A DNA stretch of 64,000 nucleotides, from contig OZ005608.1 of the NCBI GenBank assembly GCA_963930655.1, positions 20,547,271 through 20,611,270 on the forward strand, in the 5' to 3' direction. Of this stretch, positions 22,041-36,331 are shown one piece after another (positions within the stretch are counted from its first letter, which is position 1; each line of letters starts with the position of its first letter). Under the pieces are notes generated by a model. The model made no database searches and was not told where the DNA came from. It was given only the letters and a program-made list of their open reading frames with translations. A program made the position numbers and the translations under genes. The stretch comes from Myrica gale. Lineage: Eukaryota; Streptophyta; Magnoliopsida; Fagales; Myricaceae.

Positions 22041-25000
22041 ATGAAAATGGAGGAAGGAGATGAAGTTGGTGCATTCTCTACTCTTCCAATAGGAACGAGA
22101 CATTCCGATTTGAAGAAATCGTTCAAGCTCGCCCTTCGTTCTCTCCTCAGCGCCTGTTCTTACCACGTAATTTCAAGTCATTTCAATTTCAAATTTTTTT
22201 GTTTGTTTCCCTGCTTCGAAGGAAATATTCATTCTTTTTTATGCTCGCCGTTCTTCGTCTCAACTGGTAGGAATTCTGCAAAGCATTTGAAAGATTTACT
22301 GGAGCGGAGCAACAACTTCTGCACCGCCTATTCATTCAGGTAGTATTTTTAGTTAGTTTGATGCCTTGTTAGGGCTTACACTTATATTAAAGAACTAATA
22401 GCGCTCTCTTTGCCATGGTGGTTGCTGCGTCAAAACATTTTCAGGTCGTTACTTCCTTGCATGAAAATATTGAGGTACTACTTCATTTATAATATGAGTA
22501 CGCATTTTCTTATAATCCTACCCTCTTTCTTTGGTGTAAACATGTTGGATTGTGATAATATGCAGCAGTGCCTTCTTGAGAAGATGCGCGCTTATGCAGC
22601 TCACTAAGGCTATTTCGAATTGTTTGTTGTAATGCATAGCTGAGTTTGTATTGATATTTGAAGGCGTAATTGCATCCTGTGATATTGAAAATTTGCAAAT
22701 AAGCTCCGAGATAAGAAAAACTACAAATAGTCCACGAGGTCAATATTTTGTTAAAGACAGGCCATCTGTATATTACAAATAAGTCAGCGTTAGCGTCTGA
22801 GATGAGAGTGTATAGAGAGACCTATTTTTAACAGAATATCGATCTCAAGGAGTTATTTGTCATTTTTCTTAACTCGGGACTTATTTGTAATTTTTCAATA
22901 TCACAGGGATTTTGGGTGCAATCACCATACTTGAAGACTGCATGATCTTTCAAATTCAGTTACTGAGCACCTAGAAGGCTCTCTCTGTGTATTGTGCTCC
23001 TTACTGATTTGATCATGAGTTCCAAGTTTAAATTTAGGGCAAGTGCTGTATAAATGACGGATTCCCTGGACGAACAACAGGATTCGGGGTCAGCTCTCTC
23101 ATCATAAAGAAGTTAAAAATCTTTTATGATTGGGTGGAGAACGATGAGAACATTCTTGAGTTGCAAGGCTTTCTACTAGACAACATAGATTAATTAAAAT
23201 TATCCACATTCAAGTTCTGCTGGATTCGGCCCATATGTAAAGATATCAATAATTTGGCAACCATCCAATAACGAGTGTGTGTGGTCTGTCATTGTTCTAC
23301 TAATGTGTTGATGCCGGAATATATGCACATAAATTGACTGGCCATTGCAGAGTAGCTTAAACAAGTTAGCTAAAGAATAATGCCTCCTTTATTGACCTTA
23401 TAAAGAATGTATACATTGGATTGCGACCTGGGAACCTTTGCAATTGACAGGGTTAGCTTCTTAATTTTACCAGTTTTGATGAATTATTTTTTTGATATTA
23501 GAATTTATCAAAGCATTCTGAATCTTGATGCTACCTCGTTTCAATTTTACAGGGCGAGTTTGAGTCTTTATGTCTTGAAACACGGGTATTCATTTCTTAT
23601 TTCTCTGCCATTATCTTATTTCTGAATTGAGTATGTGCATTTCTGGATGAAAGTTCCGCACAAAATCTTACCATTTTCTTTTCTTTTAATTAGAGGAAAG
23701 TAAATGGTATGTGATCTTCAATTTTACCACTCTTTAAGGTTTTGTGAATTGAAGAGGTAGTCCATATGTCTATTTTTTTTTGGCGTTGGGTTAATGTACC
23801 TTATTTCTGTTACCTAATAAGTGAGACCTACATTTGTGTTATGGAATCAACATGAAAAACAATTAAAGAATGAAAACCTAGAAAGTGTTGGTAAGGCATG
23901 ACGCTTATGCAGCAGGCTATATCTTAACCAAAAAGATGACTGGCAATCATACACTGTAAAATTTTGATTAGTGAGATGGATTCAATAATGAAAAGTGAAT
24001 AACTATATATGATACTGCATGTGAGGATGTAATCTCTCCCTTAAGTTACAACGAGCACATCCATGTTGTTGAAAGGTAGCCAAGCTTAGTCTGAAATTGT
24101 TGAATTTGTGACTAGGCCATGTAGGCAGTTTCCTTTCAGTCAGCAGTTAGACAGATTTTTCACCCATTTGGATGTGATTAAGAGTCTGAATGTCATCTGG
24201 ATACAATGATGAGTCTTCTTAGTTTGGTCCCCTACTTCGGTATACAAGTCCCTATTTTTTTTAACTTGCACATTGTATTGTTACTTATCTGGCAAAAGAG
24301 CAAAGTTACTACAAGACATGTCCACTTCTGGATATTGTGCCATTAAGTGGTAGATTTTTTACTTGCTGTCCTTTCCATGTGAAATACATGTTAGAGAGTG
24401 ACTATGATAGGAGAATACATGTGGGTTTTGAGTCCTCAATGTGAAAGCAAAGAGCTTCGGCAATGCATTGTGATTCTCTGGGTTCTGAAAGTGTGGTGTT
24501 AAGCAAGGACGATATTAGTCGGTATACATAAGTTTCATTTGCATGGTTTGCTCACATACTATGCCAAGTAGATAAATTCAGCTGGTCAGAATAGTAACCC
24601 AGGTGGTTATACCTATTTTCATTTGATGGACTGGTAAATAGGCACTCGCTCTGCTTGTGAATTTGTTTTGTGCTATTCTGTCCCTTTGTTGCATTTCAGT
24701 ATGTGTTCTCATATCAAGTTCACGCCCACACGCAGGTGGGAGCTACTCTAGATTCTATAGAGCAACTTGTGGAAGAACAAGGTCTGGACACATTGTTTTC
24801 AAATAAGTAGATATCTCCTAATTTTGGATTGATATGGATTGAAATATGGTTGTTTGTCATGTAAAATTTCCAAGAAGAACTGCATAGATAATAATACTAT
24901 TATCGTTTTAATATGGTCATATATTATTTGTACTTATAAAAAAAATGATCATATATTATTTGTAGTAAACAGATTTTCATCCTTCCTCTTAATCTGGATG

Positions 25001-27819
25001 TCCGTGCCTTCGAGAATGTATATCTGTATATGTATACTTACATATATGCACATATGTATAAGTACGTATGATACTAAAGGAGGACTTTATTAGGAGAACC
25101 TTGAATAAGTAGCCATTCTTGCTGTTCCTGCTGTCATAACCCACGCATGGAACTGCTTCCTAAGAACTTATGCAACCTTTATGTGAAAATTTAGCAATTT
25201 CTAAACCTTCGAAGTGTCATATTTTATCTAGGGCTCTTTAGACCTTGTGTTCTTTGCACACATTGAAAACCAAAAGTTGCCTAAGACGTGAGAATAATGT
25301 TCTCTATCATTGTTAGTATAGTTTATAATGGAGTCACAACAGTGCCCTCAAAAGAATACATGAGGATTATGCATCATGTAATGGATGATGACTCAAGTGG
25401 GATTAGATCTTTCTTTGACCTAGTTGCATTAAATTGTTTGAAGTTTCACAACAATAGGTGCCTGACACCATGGGCATCGAAACTCAATAGAGTGATGACT
25501 CAAATGCAGGACTAATGTAATGGACGTTGCTCAAAATCTTCAAACAGCAAAGAAGAATGAGATCCAAATCTTGATGGGTATGCTGGATAAGGTGAGGAAC
25601 ATCCAGACCTTTGTTTCATTTCTCCTTTTCATATAACTTTTGGGGTACCATTTTACTTATAGGCACACTTGTCGGTGGTTCTTGAAGTGTTAGAATCAGC
25701 TATGTCTTCACTAGTTGAAGATTCTCTAGGTCAATGACTTGGATTTTATCAGCTCTTTTCTCCTTCCTGATCTGAATGAATCTGTAAAGAGATTTGATTC
25801 AAATCTTGTTCCAGAAGGGTAGCTGCTTAGGCTATAAATAAGGTGTTCTAAAGTGAGGTGTATATGCTTAGCCACTAGACCATATGTTTATTTGTAACTT
25901 AAGAAAGTTCCATGTGCAGCTCTGAGTCTGTGGTACAACATTCCATAGGAGCACTTCCCACAGGAAGTAGCTAATTGGTGAAACATGTGTTCCGTGAGAG
26001 TCACAGTTGATGTGACCGATTGAGGGAAGAAAGCTATTGAAAGATTTGAATACTGTTTAGCCTCATCTGAAGGATCATTTATTGAAAAATTCAGTTTCTT
26101 CCCCGAACTGGATTTCATTACCTTCCTATATTCTATTGGTTCTCTCTATCACTCTCGTGGGCTATAAGAATGGCCTTGGGTGTGGACTGTGCTGCATTAT
26201 CCCTAAATTTCTTATACCAGTGTTTGTTTTAAGACCCAGATCTAACCGACCTCAGTTCCTGTCCTATTTGAGCCATTCATCTATTATTCTTTTCCCCTGT
26301 CAAATGGACTGGCCTGTGTTAACTGGAAGTTGTATGCTTTTGTATGCTCAACTTTTGTGAGCAGCCCACAGGCAATGCGACGCATTTTGGGTTCTTGACC
26401 TCCCACAAATGTGTCGAAATGCACTCAGGAAGGCTTGAGACTCAATATCATATAGTGAAGGAAAGCACCCCTAACCATTGCAATCCGTGCCATTTTTACT
26501 TTTGCAGATGACCCTTTGCTTATTTAGTTGTTTTCTCAAATCAATAGCTTCAGCTTGGATCTCCCCCCCTCTTCTCTTCTCTCTCAAGTATCAAAGCAAT
26601 TGATGCACTAGTGGAAACTCCAATGGAGTTTAGCCTCAATGTCAAGGACAGAAAACATTCAGTTTCTTTTCATTAATTGAGCATATCTCCCTATAAAGGT
26701 GAAGTTTCCATCAAGTGAAAGTTAGGGACTTGCTATTTCATTCTTCCGTACTAGAACTTGCTATTATGTTTTATAGTTTTAAATGGCTCCTTTGGAGAAT
26801 GAATAAAAGGGTGGGTGAAATTGCGATTGTTTGGTGCACAGAAACAAAGTTCGGCTAATTGACGGCTTGGATTTTGGCTGTCATGAATTAAATTTTGTCA
26901 AAGAAAATTTTCCTATGCTGTTGAACACTTCTGAATGAGGACCACAAGTTTTTAAAGGAAAAAAACTAGTTCTCCAGGTGAAAAAATATTAGGCATTCTA
27001 TCTCGACACAACTTGTAAGAGAATGAAGTATTGTTCTTTTTATTTGGCTCTCTGAGAAGTACGAAAGGATGTTTGTGTATTTAATGGCTTCATAACTTAC
27101 CACCACTTTGTTTACTAGGCCGAGAAGCAGAATTGCGTCATCCGTGCTCGTGTTGAACACCTTAGGCAAGGAGTACAAGATGTCTCAGGCCTGGCAGATG
27201 CAGTAGAGAAGGTGAAATATTTGTTTTCTAACTACCAATTTCCCATAACCCTCTCGGGGCCAGCATCCGTAAAAGAAAAAAAGGCTTAATTATACAAACA
27301 GTCCTTGTGGTATAACGTTTTGACAAAAAAGTCTGAGATAAACGTTTGTACAAATTGGTCTATGTGGTCAATGTATAGTAACAAAATGATCATTCATTCT
27401 TAGTTCCGTCATCTCCCTTAATGCCTTATACTGAGATGAATTAAATCTCCAGCCAACGAGTCATATGTTACTAATCCAAAGCTCAACATTGAGTGTTAAG
27501 AGAGATGACGAAACTGAGATTAAGAGACCATTTTGTTACTATACATTGACTACAGAGACTTTTTTGTACAAACGTTTACCGCAAGGACTTTTTTGTCAAA
27601 ACGTTATACCACAAGGACTTTTTTGTCAAAACGTTATACCACAAGGACTGTTTGTATAATTAAGCGAAAGAAAAAAAAAAGAATAAAAGAAAACCTTTGC
27701 TGCAAGTTGTCATGACAGCTGTTTGACAGTTGACTAAATTGTGTTATGCTAATTTGCAGTTAAGAAGCAGGAGTTTAAGCTACGGGAAATGCAACAGCAA
27801 TGCTGTCCACGATCGGTAA
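22041..27819 (+). CDS. NNF1: NNF1-like kinetochore protein, MIS12 complex subunit (8 exons, 187 codons)
   Basis: The exons are 22041-22166, 22271-22339, 22445-22474, 23553-23585, 24736-24806, 25510-25591, 27119-27211 and 27760-27819, with GT-AG junctions in phase throughout. The product is a short, largely helical protein. Near the N-terminus comes LKKSFKLALRSLLSAC, then EFCKAFERFTGAEQQLLHRL, then ATLDSIEQLVEEQGLDTLFS. A coiled-coil-like stretch with KKNEIQILMGMLDKAEKQN follows, and the C-terminus is short and basic. This order matches plant NNF1 (PMF1 family), which joins MIS12, DSN1 and NSL1 to connect centromeric chromatin to NDC80 and microtubules; the family assignment is from memory of the sequence pattern. 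Exon 5 ends two bases into a codon. The intron after it begins with GTAG, so retention would meet a stop at once. Introns 3 and 7 carry foldback elements. Start choice: ATG 22041, with a second in-frame ATG at 22047. Confidence 0.72.
22667..22924. mobile_element. Foldback MITE in NNF1 intron 3
   Basis: About 258 bp with long inverted arms (each about 110 bp). Both ends carry TGTGATATTGAAAA followed by CAAATAAG and a CTCCGAG/CCCGAG block, in opposite orientation. The right arm has a few extra bases near its tip. No clear target duplication was found. It lies in the 1078-bp intron between exons 3 and 4. Confidence 0.65.
27284..27665. mobile_element. Foldback MITE in NNF1 last intron
   Basis: About 382 bp. 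The left end GCTTAATTATACAAACAG and right end CTGTTTGTATAATTAAGC are perfect inverted copies, and the match continues through TCCTTGTGGTATAACGTTTTGAC. The right arm contains an extra tandem copy of a roughly 30-bp block (CTTTTTTGTCAAAACG...) between about 27588 and 27650. The flanks are A-rich, so the target duplication is ambiguous. It ends 94 bp before the last NNF1 exon. Confidence 0.75.
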
Positions 27820-29908
27820 GTTGCACATCGGATGTATATTCCAGCTATGAACGTACGTAGCTGCTTCCTTAAGTGGACTTCTCCCATCCATGTGCATCTT
27901 TTTGTTTGTCATGTTCTCTTATTCGCCAATCCAAGCTTTCACTGGTGCTACTAATTTTAATTATATACGTCTCGTTTATGCTTATGTTACTCTTTGCGAG
28001 TGAATTTATCATTCACCCGGTTGGCATGATCTTTTCTCTACGTGCACTGGGTGGAGCTTGTTTCATCAATATATGAAACTCTTTGCATCTGTGAATTTTG
28101 TTGGTGTTAAAGGGTAATTGGGTGATTAATGGAATACCCACCCCGGGCCTATATGAAATGAATGGAATATCCGGGGCCTGGAAGAAAAAATGGATCGTGA
28201 ACATTGGAATAATGATGCGATTGTCTTCTTTGAAAAATAGAGAAAGGCGAAAAAAAAACAGTGATGGCTTAGATTAATCAATGGTGACACCTGGCGATGA
28301 TACGTAACAGCTGAACAATGGTGATGGTGGTGGTAGGGACGGTGACGAGTGGCTGCAATACATGTTTTCCTTTTTCTGGGAAATTCAATTGTAAGTACCC
28401 TGAGTTTTGACCCTTTCGATGTTTGAGTATCTAATTTTGACAAGTAATGCCTGTAATTTTGGCCCACTTCCAAAATAGGTGATTTCCTTCCAATTTAATG
28501 GAAGATGTGTATAACGTGTACTAGTTTTCAGGTCAAACCAGTCGGTAGATACTGCCATGTGTCCCAGAAGAACAAAGGGTAGAAAATTATGTTGAGTTTT
28601 GAATCTATGAGCCAATCCTTTACCTCATTTTCATAAGAATCATTCGTAGGAGGAAGAAGTTAATTAAGTTACAGTTGCATAGCCCAACTGAGTCATGTTC
28701 GGTTACTCCGAATTAAACAAGCTAGTGGTGTACAAAGTTGACAATATATGTATATATATATCCATGAAGACTAATGCAGTAGCGTTGGCAAAAGGTTTTT
28801 GGCTGTATTCATGAATCATCACTGAATATAGCTGCCGGAAATTTCTAACTTGTAAGAGGTGACGGGGGGATATCCTTTTTGAAAAATCTATGAAACATGA
28901 CGGCAGAGAATAGACATGACAGACACCTGTCCTCTGGCTATGCATAGAGAAAAGAGGATAAGAGGCAAGAGGCAAGAGTCATGATCAGCAGCAGCAGCTG
29001 GCATCAGACTTTGAAGATGTCGACAGTACGTACTGGAGAAGCCATCATTTGTCACCGATGGAAGTGATCGGGTTGGTCCAGGATTTTGATGCGTTTTTAT
29101 TGAATTCAACTAACTATGTCGTACGTGTATAGCATTGGAGTTCTTTCATTGATTCTTTCTAATCTACTCTATAAGGTTGACAATTATCGTATGGATTCGG
29201 AAACAGTCGCCCATGAAGGCGACAAATCAATGCAAACCATTGGGATTACAATTGATGCAAACATTTCAAAAATTACTGCCGGATTAAGATCGTCTCTAAT
29301 TTACTATCCGAGACAGATATATAATTCGGAGAGAGACAGACATAGTATGCATTAAATTTTGTAAAGTTCATAGTGTTGTATTTATTTATTTATTTCTGAA
29401 GAATTTGTATCATGATCAAGAAATTAATCACTTCAGGCCTGCAGTGTCTAAGCAAGGAATTTTCAGTTGTTCAATTTTACTGATCATCGTATTAATTTAA
29501 ATACTATCTTGGAGTTTTGGATATATAGGTAGATCAAAAAATTTAGACAATTAGAACAATAATAAATACGGGATCTGCGTTTCAATGTGGTATGAACTTG
29601 GACATAAATTACGAAAAAATTATGGATTTTTTTGGTCCGTGCAATATGAACACACTTTGTACTCCAGATTACCAACGAGCTTATACTTTGTCCCTCGTAT
29701 TACACTAATTAGACGGTAATGAGTGACACATGAGACACTTGTAATTGATGTAAATTTCAATTAAAATTTTAGAGGAGAATCTTGAGCTGCAAAGTGTAAA
29801 TTCATTTGCAGTTTGAGGTGCAATGCGTTATATTTGAGAGTTTCAAGGGAAAATTACAAAATCACTGTAATTAAAGGGTACAAATTATAATTTCTCCTAA
29901 AATATGTA
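27820..29908. other. Spacer downstream of NNF1, no gene recognised
   Basis: The first few hundred bases are presumably the NNF1 3' UTR. The rest has short, unconserved frames on both strands. At about 29640-29880 a stretch with CACTTTGTACTCC and TTAGACGGTAATGAG resembles parts of the 1123-1621 foldback and may be a diverged relic. No RNA gene was recognised. Confidence 0.45.
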
Positions 29909-30092
29909 GGGGATGTTTGGACTCAAATATTTGGATTTAATCATAAAAAATTCACCACATAATTTTTTATTATTATAATACTTATTAAAAATCTTCTCTC
30001 TCTTCACTTTTTCATCAACTCCCATAACATTTCATTACTTTATAATATTTTCCAAATCCCAATACCCAAAATTTTCACCCTCAAACATACCC
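29909..30092. mobile_element. Small MITE-like element
   Basis: About 184 bp, beginning GGGGATGTTTGG and ending CTCAAACATACCC. The ends are imperfect inverted copies, and both lead inward to TTTGG/CCCAAAATTTT-like sequence. The base triplet GTA lies on both flanks and could be a short duplication. The family looks similar to the element at 1882-2040. Confidence 0.45.
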
Positions 30093-30159
30093 GTAATGTC
30101 TTACTGCCTCTTTTTAAAGAAAAAGTAATTAAGTACTACTAGTTGTATATAATTTCTTC

Positions 30160-30161
<2 letters not shown>

Positions 30162-30186
<25 letters not shown>
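30162..30186. repeat. (TA)n microsatellite
   Basis: An uninterrupted run of alternating T and A of about 25 bases. Shorter AT runs occur at several other places (for example near 34007, 58218 and 61622). Confidence 0.85.
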
Positions 30187-30190
<4 letters not shown>

Positions 30191-33100
30191 TATATATTTC
30201 GGCTTCCCAAGCTGCTTAGTATATGCATGGTACCTCTCACACGCTATATATCAAACTTGAGTACTTAGACCAAAGACGTTAGTGATGTTGGGATTTCAAG
30301 TTCATCAGAAAGTTGTTGTTTTAATTACCAAAATGCCTTGGCACTTCTCCCCATATACCATGCGCTCGAGGTACAATCAGTGAAGGAAATAATTAAAATA
30401 TTGGAACAATTAACTTATTACTTACGAGAAGCACCTTCCTCACAAAAGTCGACGTACGTACGTGATCATATTTCTGTGTAAAAATAATATACTTGAGTCC
30501 TGGTTTGCATAAACTTTATCTGAAGGAAAAATGTTAATTTCGCCTCCAAATTATTATAACACCAATATATATCATTTATAGGTCCAAACGTACAACATCT
30601 GTAGTTATATATTTTAACTTTGAATTCTCAAAATTTATCAATATATATGCGTCTTCTGATAGGATTGGGTTACGTAACCAGATGTTTGCTCGTGCATTTC
30701 AATCTTAGCATCTAATTAAAAGGGCGTAAATTACTAAATTTTGAGAGTTAAAAGGCGAAATATGAAGAAATTTGTAATTTGAACTCTTAAATGATGACAT
30801 TAGCCACGTAATTTGACCGTAAAATGTGAAGTTTCACAAGGTTTAAACGTTGTCCCACAACGTACATTGCTGCCAATTAACCTAGAAGGTTTTCTGAATT
30901 GATTGCACACGAGCTAGGATCGGGTGTGTCCACCACATGTCCAGAAAATAAGTCTTTGCCACATGACAAGAGAATCAATCCCCAGTACTCGTACGTGAAT
31001 GAAGATATGCTTTCAGTTGATATAAACGAAAAAGCTAATTACTAGCCATAAAAAACGACTGTCACGAGTTATATATATGTATACATATATCTTATGCGAA
31101 CTAGTGAGGATCAGTTAGAACAACGTACGTATATATATAACATGAGTACTACTCTTTGCCCAAGTACTGAAACAACGGAAAACTTAAGGAGCATGCAACG
31201 AAATATCTAAGAACTTCTCGAGACGATCTTACTGGTAAGATATGCACGCAACAAAAGCCATCTGAACCCGATGATCAACAGGCTACTTAATACTGAATGA
31301 TTGTTATGCCTCGTGATTATGTAGCCCAAGTCAAAGAAGGGAGGAAGAAAATGTCAACATGCTGCATGTTTGGAGAATAATAGATCTAAGCATATATAAA
31401 TCATATATCTGGAATGATTCAAGAAATTCCTCAATCATAGAGTTATTTTTTTATTGTACCTGAATTTTCCTCGTTACCTAAAAAAGAAGTAATTGAAAAA
31501 GTTATACTTACAAAATTTCAAGAGGAGATGAGAGTTTGCAGGTGACAAGTTAAGTTAAGTCAAGTCTTAATAAGCACCTCAATTAATAGTTGGGACCAAC
31601 AGTCTAAATTTTGAACGTGAATCATATCATCTTGTGCGGGGGCCATTCTAGACTTCAACTTTGAACGAGTTAAAGTTAAAGAACTTCAAGTTACTACATA
31701 TGAACAGAACTCATCATGTGACAAAATATGAAGACAAGTCTACAACATCTGCGTACAGCTGTTCACAAGTACTGCGTGCAATTGCAAAATAGATACGCAT
31801 GCATGACGGCCCCCACATGGACATTCCTCATTATTAGCTTGTTATTTAGAAAAAGGGTTCAAGATTAGAGAACAAGCTTCATTGGTCATGGTTGTCTTAG
31901 TTTCAACCGATCGAGCCCTTTTCAATGGTCGATCGTTGGTTCAATGAGATTAAGGATTTGAGATCGGACCCCATCAATCCGAACATTGAAGGGTCTACCA
32001 GCCCGCTACTCTTGACACTCAGTTAGCCAAAGACATTGCCTTTCTTTCTTAGAAAATGTCTAGCTGATGAAATTTTCTCCCATGTCTCTGCATTAATATG
32101 ATCTGACCTTTTCGGTAGCTATCATTTGGTGACACTTGAAAGTGAAACTGTTAATTAGTTTTTGTGTTCATACTAACTGTTACAATATTTGGTATATCGA
32201 GATTTATTTTTCAATCAACGAGCCTTGATTGAGTCCTTTGATTAAGCCATAAATTAGAGTCCCTAATTTGTAGGGATTTGTTTCCTTCATTTTTTGTATA
32301 AATACACCCTTCCTAACCTCTTGTAAACACACATTTAAACTCATATTGAAGGAAAAAACGGTTTTAGTTGGACATAGGTCACAAGACCGAACCACCTTAA
32401 ACCGTTTTGTCCTCGCTTCCCTCTCTCGCTCTGGTGCAATCATGTTTCTGTTTATTTCAACACTAACAACTTTCGAATGCAACTATTTTATGTTTGAGCA
32501 CAATTCAATGTGGGATGAAGATTGAGTCATGATCTTCCTAAATGATAACTGAAGATGAAGTTTAATACAGTTTTATAATGCTAAAATTTGGGATTATCCA
32601 AGACAAATTAGTTCAACAACTAGCTAGATCAGAAAGTGATGGAGCCAAGAGTTTACTATGGAGGGGTTAACCACTATAATTATGATGGCCAAATGTCTTA
32701 AATCTTCTCAAATATATATATATATTGATGTGTAGAGTCATGCGTAAAAACTGTAAGAAACATTATTATTCAGAAAATAATTAATTATAAAGGTATAGAT
32801 AAAACATAAATATAGTTGATAAAAGAACAAGATCTTGTCTTCTCTAATCAATTATGTGACACAAGTACGCTTGGCACACTCATGAAAAGGAAACATCAAT
32901 AGAAAAACTAAGTAACTCTCAAACGTTCATCAACATCTGTACTCTCAAGCTAGCAGAAAAGGAATCCAAATGCAAAATCAGTTTTTTTAGTTGACAATTG
33001 GCATATCTATGACTAACTAACACATTAAATTATGTTGGTCATGTCATTTATCGACACGTACGTAGCACGAATTTAATGGATCGTTGATTTCTCTTGTATA

Positions 33101-35341
33101 AGTCGTTCATGAGAATTCCTCCCTGAGACTAAGTCGAACAACGACCATATTTTCTAGATGCCCATGAGTTCTCATCTACTAAGGAAATATAAATCACGTT
33201 TAAGACAGGGAAGCCAAACGTATGAAAGCATGCAGAGTTCGACTATGGAAAAAGACTTTGAACGCAAATATCACTATATAGAAGGATCTCATTAAGTTGG
33301 GAATTATGACCAAACACGTCCTGTTGGCAAGTCTACGAGCTAGCTAGCTGCTGCCACGACATCAGAGAATATATATACGAGGGACACATGTCAAGTTTTA
33401 CTTGCAAGAAAGTCAGCATTTTGGCGGAGGTTGTCAAGGCAAGCCAAGTCAAAAGAGAATGCCTTGTTTGATTCTTGTGGATGTTGAGGTAGCATTACTG
33501 CTATGATTGTTCTGAACTCTAATATAATATTATAATTAATGGATAAAACAATCCGCTTTTCCTTTTTCAGCGTTGATTTTGTGCAGCTACAGCACCCTGC
33601 TGAAGATTTTCTAAGTCATAGCAGTTCTACCACTCAAGATAGATTTATGTACGGGTTCTTCGGTTCGACTTCAGGAGAGTAGTTGCACCGGTGAAAGTGA
33701 CAAAGGAATATTTGGGATGGCAAGAATAATGACAAAAAATTTCCCTGTTCAGTTCTCATTCGGTTCTAGTGATCTTAATTAGTCAAACTTAAGAAAATAA
33801 TACTGGAAGTTATACCATCGAATTTCAAGGAAAAACTTTGGAGAGGAAAGAATTTTCTTGTCGCGACAATATTTCATGCCCAGTAAAGGTAAAAAGAGAG
33901 GTACATAAAAAGAGTCGGAAATGCGATTTGATAGTCTTCTGTAGAGCTTTATAAGATACATCAATGTTTTCAGAATATAATCTTCGCATTAAAGTAAATT
34001 AATCATATATATATATATATGTCATTTGGAATGGAAGTTCGGAATATAATATCTTAATTGAAACTCTTCGATGGGGATCTATATTCATCATGTTCAAAGA
34101 TAAGGAATTGGGTCTACTTCGTGCAGAAAGAAGAAAGAAAAAAGAAGTTTATTGTCGATCGAACAACTACACAAGTGGGGAAGGAATTAGACTATAATTG
34201 TGTACGATAGCAAAAAATTTAAGATTATGAGGTATACTTGTTTGCGTAAATGGGGCATGGGGAGAATAATATTGGAGAAGCATCGATCGGATTAGAATCT
34301 CATTCTCTCATGAGTTTGAATACAAAAGAGGATGAAAAGATAGCTATAATTTGGTTTCTTTTGCTGTTGTAGTAAGTTCCCTCCTCTACTATAGCTTTTT
34401 TATTTCCATTTATAAATCTCAAAGTTAGTCCATTGCTGCTGTCCTCACGAAGAAGGATCGAACTTTTCTCTTCTTTTATTTTGTCGAAGTATAAAGGGAA
34501 GTACTTAAACCTTATATCCCTACCTAGCCTGATGAAAGCCAATTAATTGGCATAATCAATGCTCAAAGGATTTTGATACCTCAACCCGATAAAAGCCAAC
34601 TAATTGTTTGATAAAAAACTACGTTCTGATACAATTAATTGGCGCCAAGAAAGATGTTTGATACATCTTTGTAAAGTTTATGCATGGCTTCCATTTGTTT
34701 TTTGGGGGCTTGAGCCACCTCTAATTCCACTGGGGTGGAGCAGATAGCCGCCCAAGCACCCAAGATCGTATAGCAGTTATTTCTAGCAACACGTACGTAC
34801 ATTATCTGTATAGATATATGTTATCTTAAAGCAACGCTTTCATGTATGTAATGATATGATTCTTTACTCCTGTATGACATGTAAACTTACGTACGTGTAT
34901 CTTACTCACGCCTGACCGACCCTGCATCCATTTAAGCAGAACGTCAAGAAACAGAAAGTTTCTCCACATTTGCCTCACAGATTTACGTTCATAGGCCGCA
35001 AACAGAGAAGAAAGATACCAGGAAAACTAGACCATCCTCTCAAAAATAAGGAATCTGAAGACAAAATTAGATCTTTGTTAACTCGATCATCTCCTCATAA
35101 TACAACCTCTCGGTACCTACGTCTGTATATTATTCAGTCAACAGACTGCTGTAAAGGGACAATTTCACAAGAAAAAGTCAAATACAATTTACTTGTGCAG
35201 AGTATAGTTAAGAGAAACATCTGACATGCTTATCTTGAAGATTCTTTTTTGCAGAAATTAACACGTATAGACAAGGATTATTTTGTTCTAATATACCTTT
35301 GCCTTCTTTTTCTCTCTGACAGTAATGCATCTACCTGTCTT

Positions 35342-35531
35342 TGTACTATACTCCAAATCTCATATGGAATGGAATAAGAGAATGAATGAGAGATGATCAA
35401 GTCTCATGCACGTCAGGATCTTACTTGGTTGAACTGAATTTTATAATGATCTAAGCAACTTCAATTACAACTTCGACTAGTTTTTTTTAAATCAAATTAA
35501 GGGCAGATATGGTGCTTTGTTACCAACCTAA
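35342..35531. mobile_element. Degraded LTR-like copy related to 16210-16408
   Basis: It shares ordered blocks with the solo LTR at 16210: AAGAGAATGAATGAGAGATG, then CTTACT and GGTTGAACTGA, TTATAATGAT, CTTCAA and GACTAGT. It starts TGTACTATACTCC, against TGTGATACTTCCC in the other copy. The right end is eroded, and no target duplication was found. Confidence 0.5.
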
Positions 35532-36331
35532 TATCGAATAGATGCCGTTGAAGTAATTGTTCACATTTCATCCATTTATTGCTTGGAGAATGGAGCTGGA
35601 GGCCCCGAGGTAAGGGGCCACACAGAACATGCCACCCCCAAGCACCAGCAACTATATCCTGACGTGCATGAGACTTGAGCATCGGGAGAAACGAGGACAT
35701 ATATCTGATACAAGCAACTAGAATTTTTTACTAAATCTAATTAAATGAAAAAAAAGACAATTCGTTCTATCGATAAGAAATTCAATTTGGCTATGCATGT
35801 TTAAGAAATAAGCAATTTGTTTCTTGCCGTATCACGTATGGATTCATTGCAGTACTCGGGCAAAAGAGATTTGTTGTGGTGTTAGTAAGAGAGAGAGAGA
35901 GAACGCTTCTCATATAACGTAGAACCATCCTTTTGTTTTCCATTGAATTTCAGCTTCTGCCTTGCGGCACATTTATCGTAAGCAATGACAAGAACACCCC
36001 TAAATCTGTATAAACTTACCTAAATATATTAATCTCACGCCCTGAGGAACTTGTCCTCATCCCCTAAAAAAAAGAAAAGGAAAAATGAACATAACTTGCT
36101 TGCACATCCTTCTTGTTTTTAGATATACTAAGACTCCTCTGTACAATTGGCTTCCCTTTTTGTATACAAATTTTTAAGATTTCCCCGTGACTTGGGCTAA
36201 AAGTGAGGGAGGACTTTGTGTCTCTCTTCACTTGATGTCTTTCTCTTCATCGTTATCTCGAAAAGTAGAGAACCCAATCAGTGATGCATGCCATTCTTGC
36301 TATATCTTGAAGGTCATTCTCGTAATTGGGA

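Larger units (their letters stand above)
30093..36331. other. AT-rich spacer, no gene recognised
   Basis: There are no conserved coding motifs in any frame. It contains an AT dinucleotide microsatellite (30162-30186), several ACGTACGT-type self-complementary motifs and a degraded LTR-like copy near 35342-35531. The last 200 bp or so before 36331 are probably the 3' UTR of the minus-strand CYP707A gene. Confidence 0.45.
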
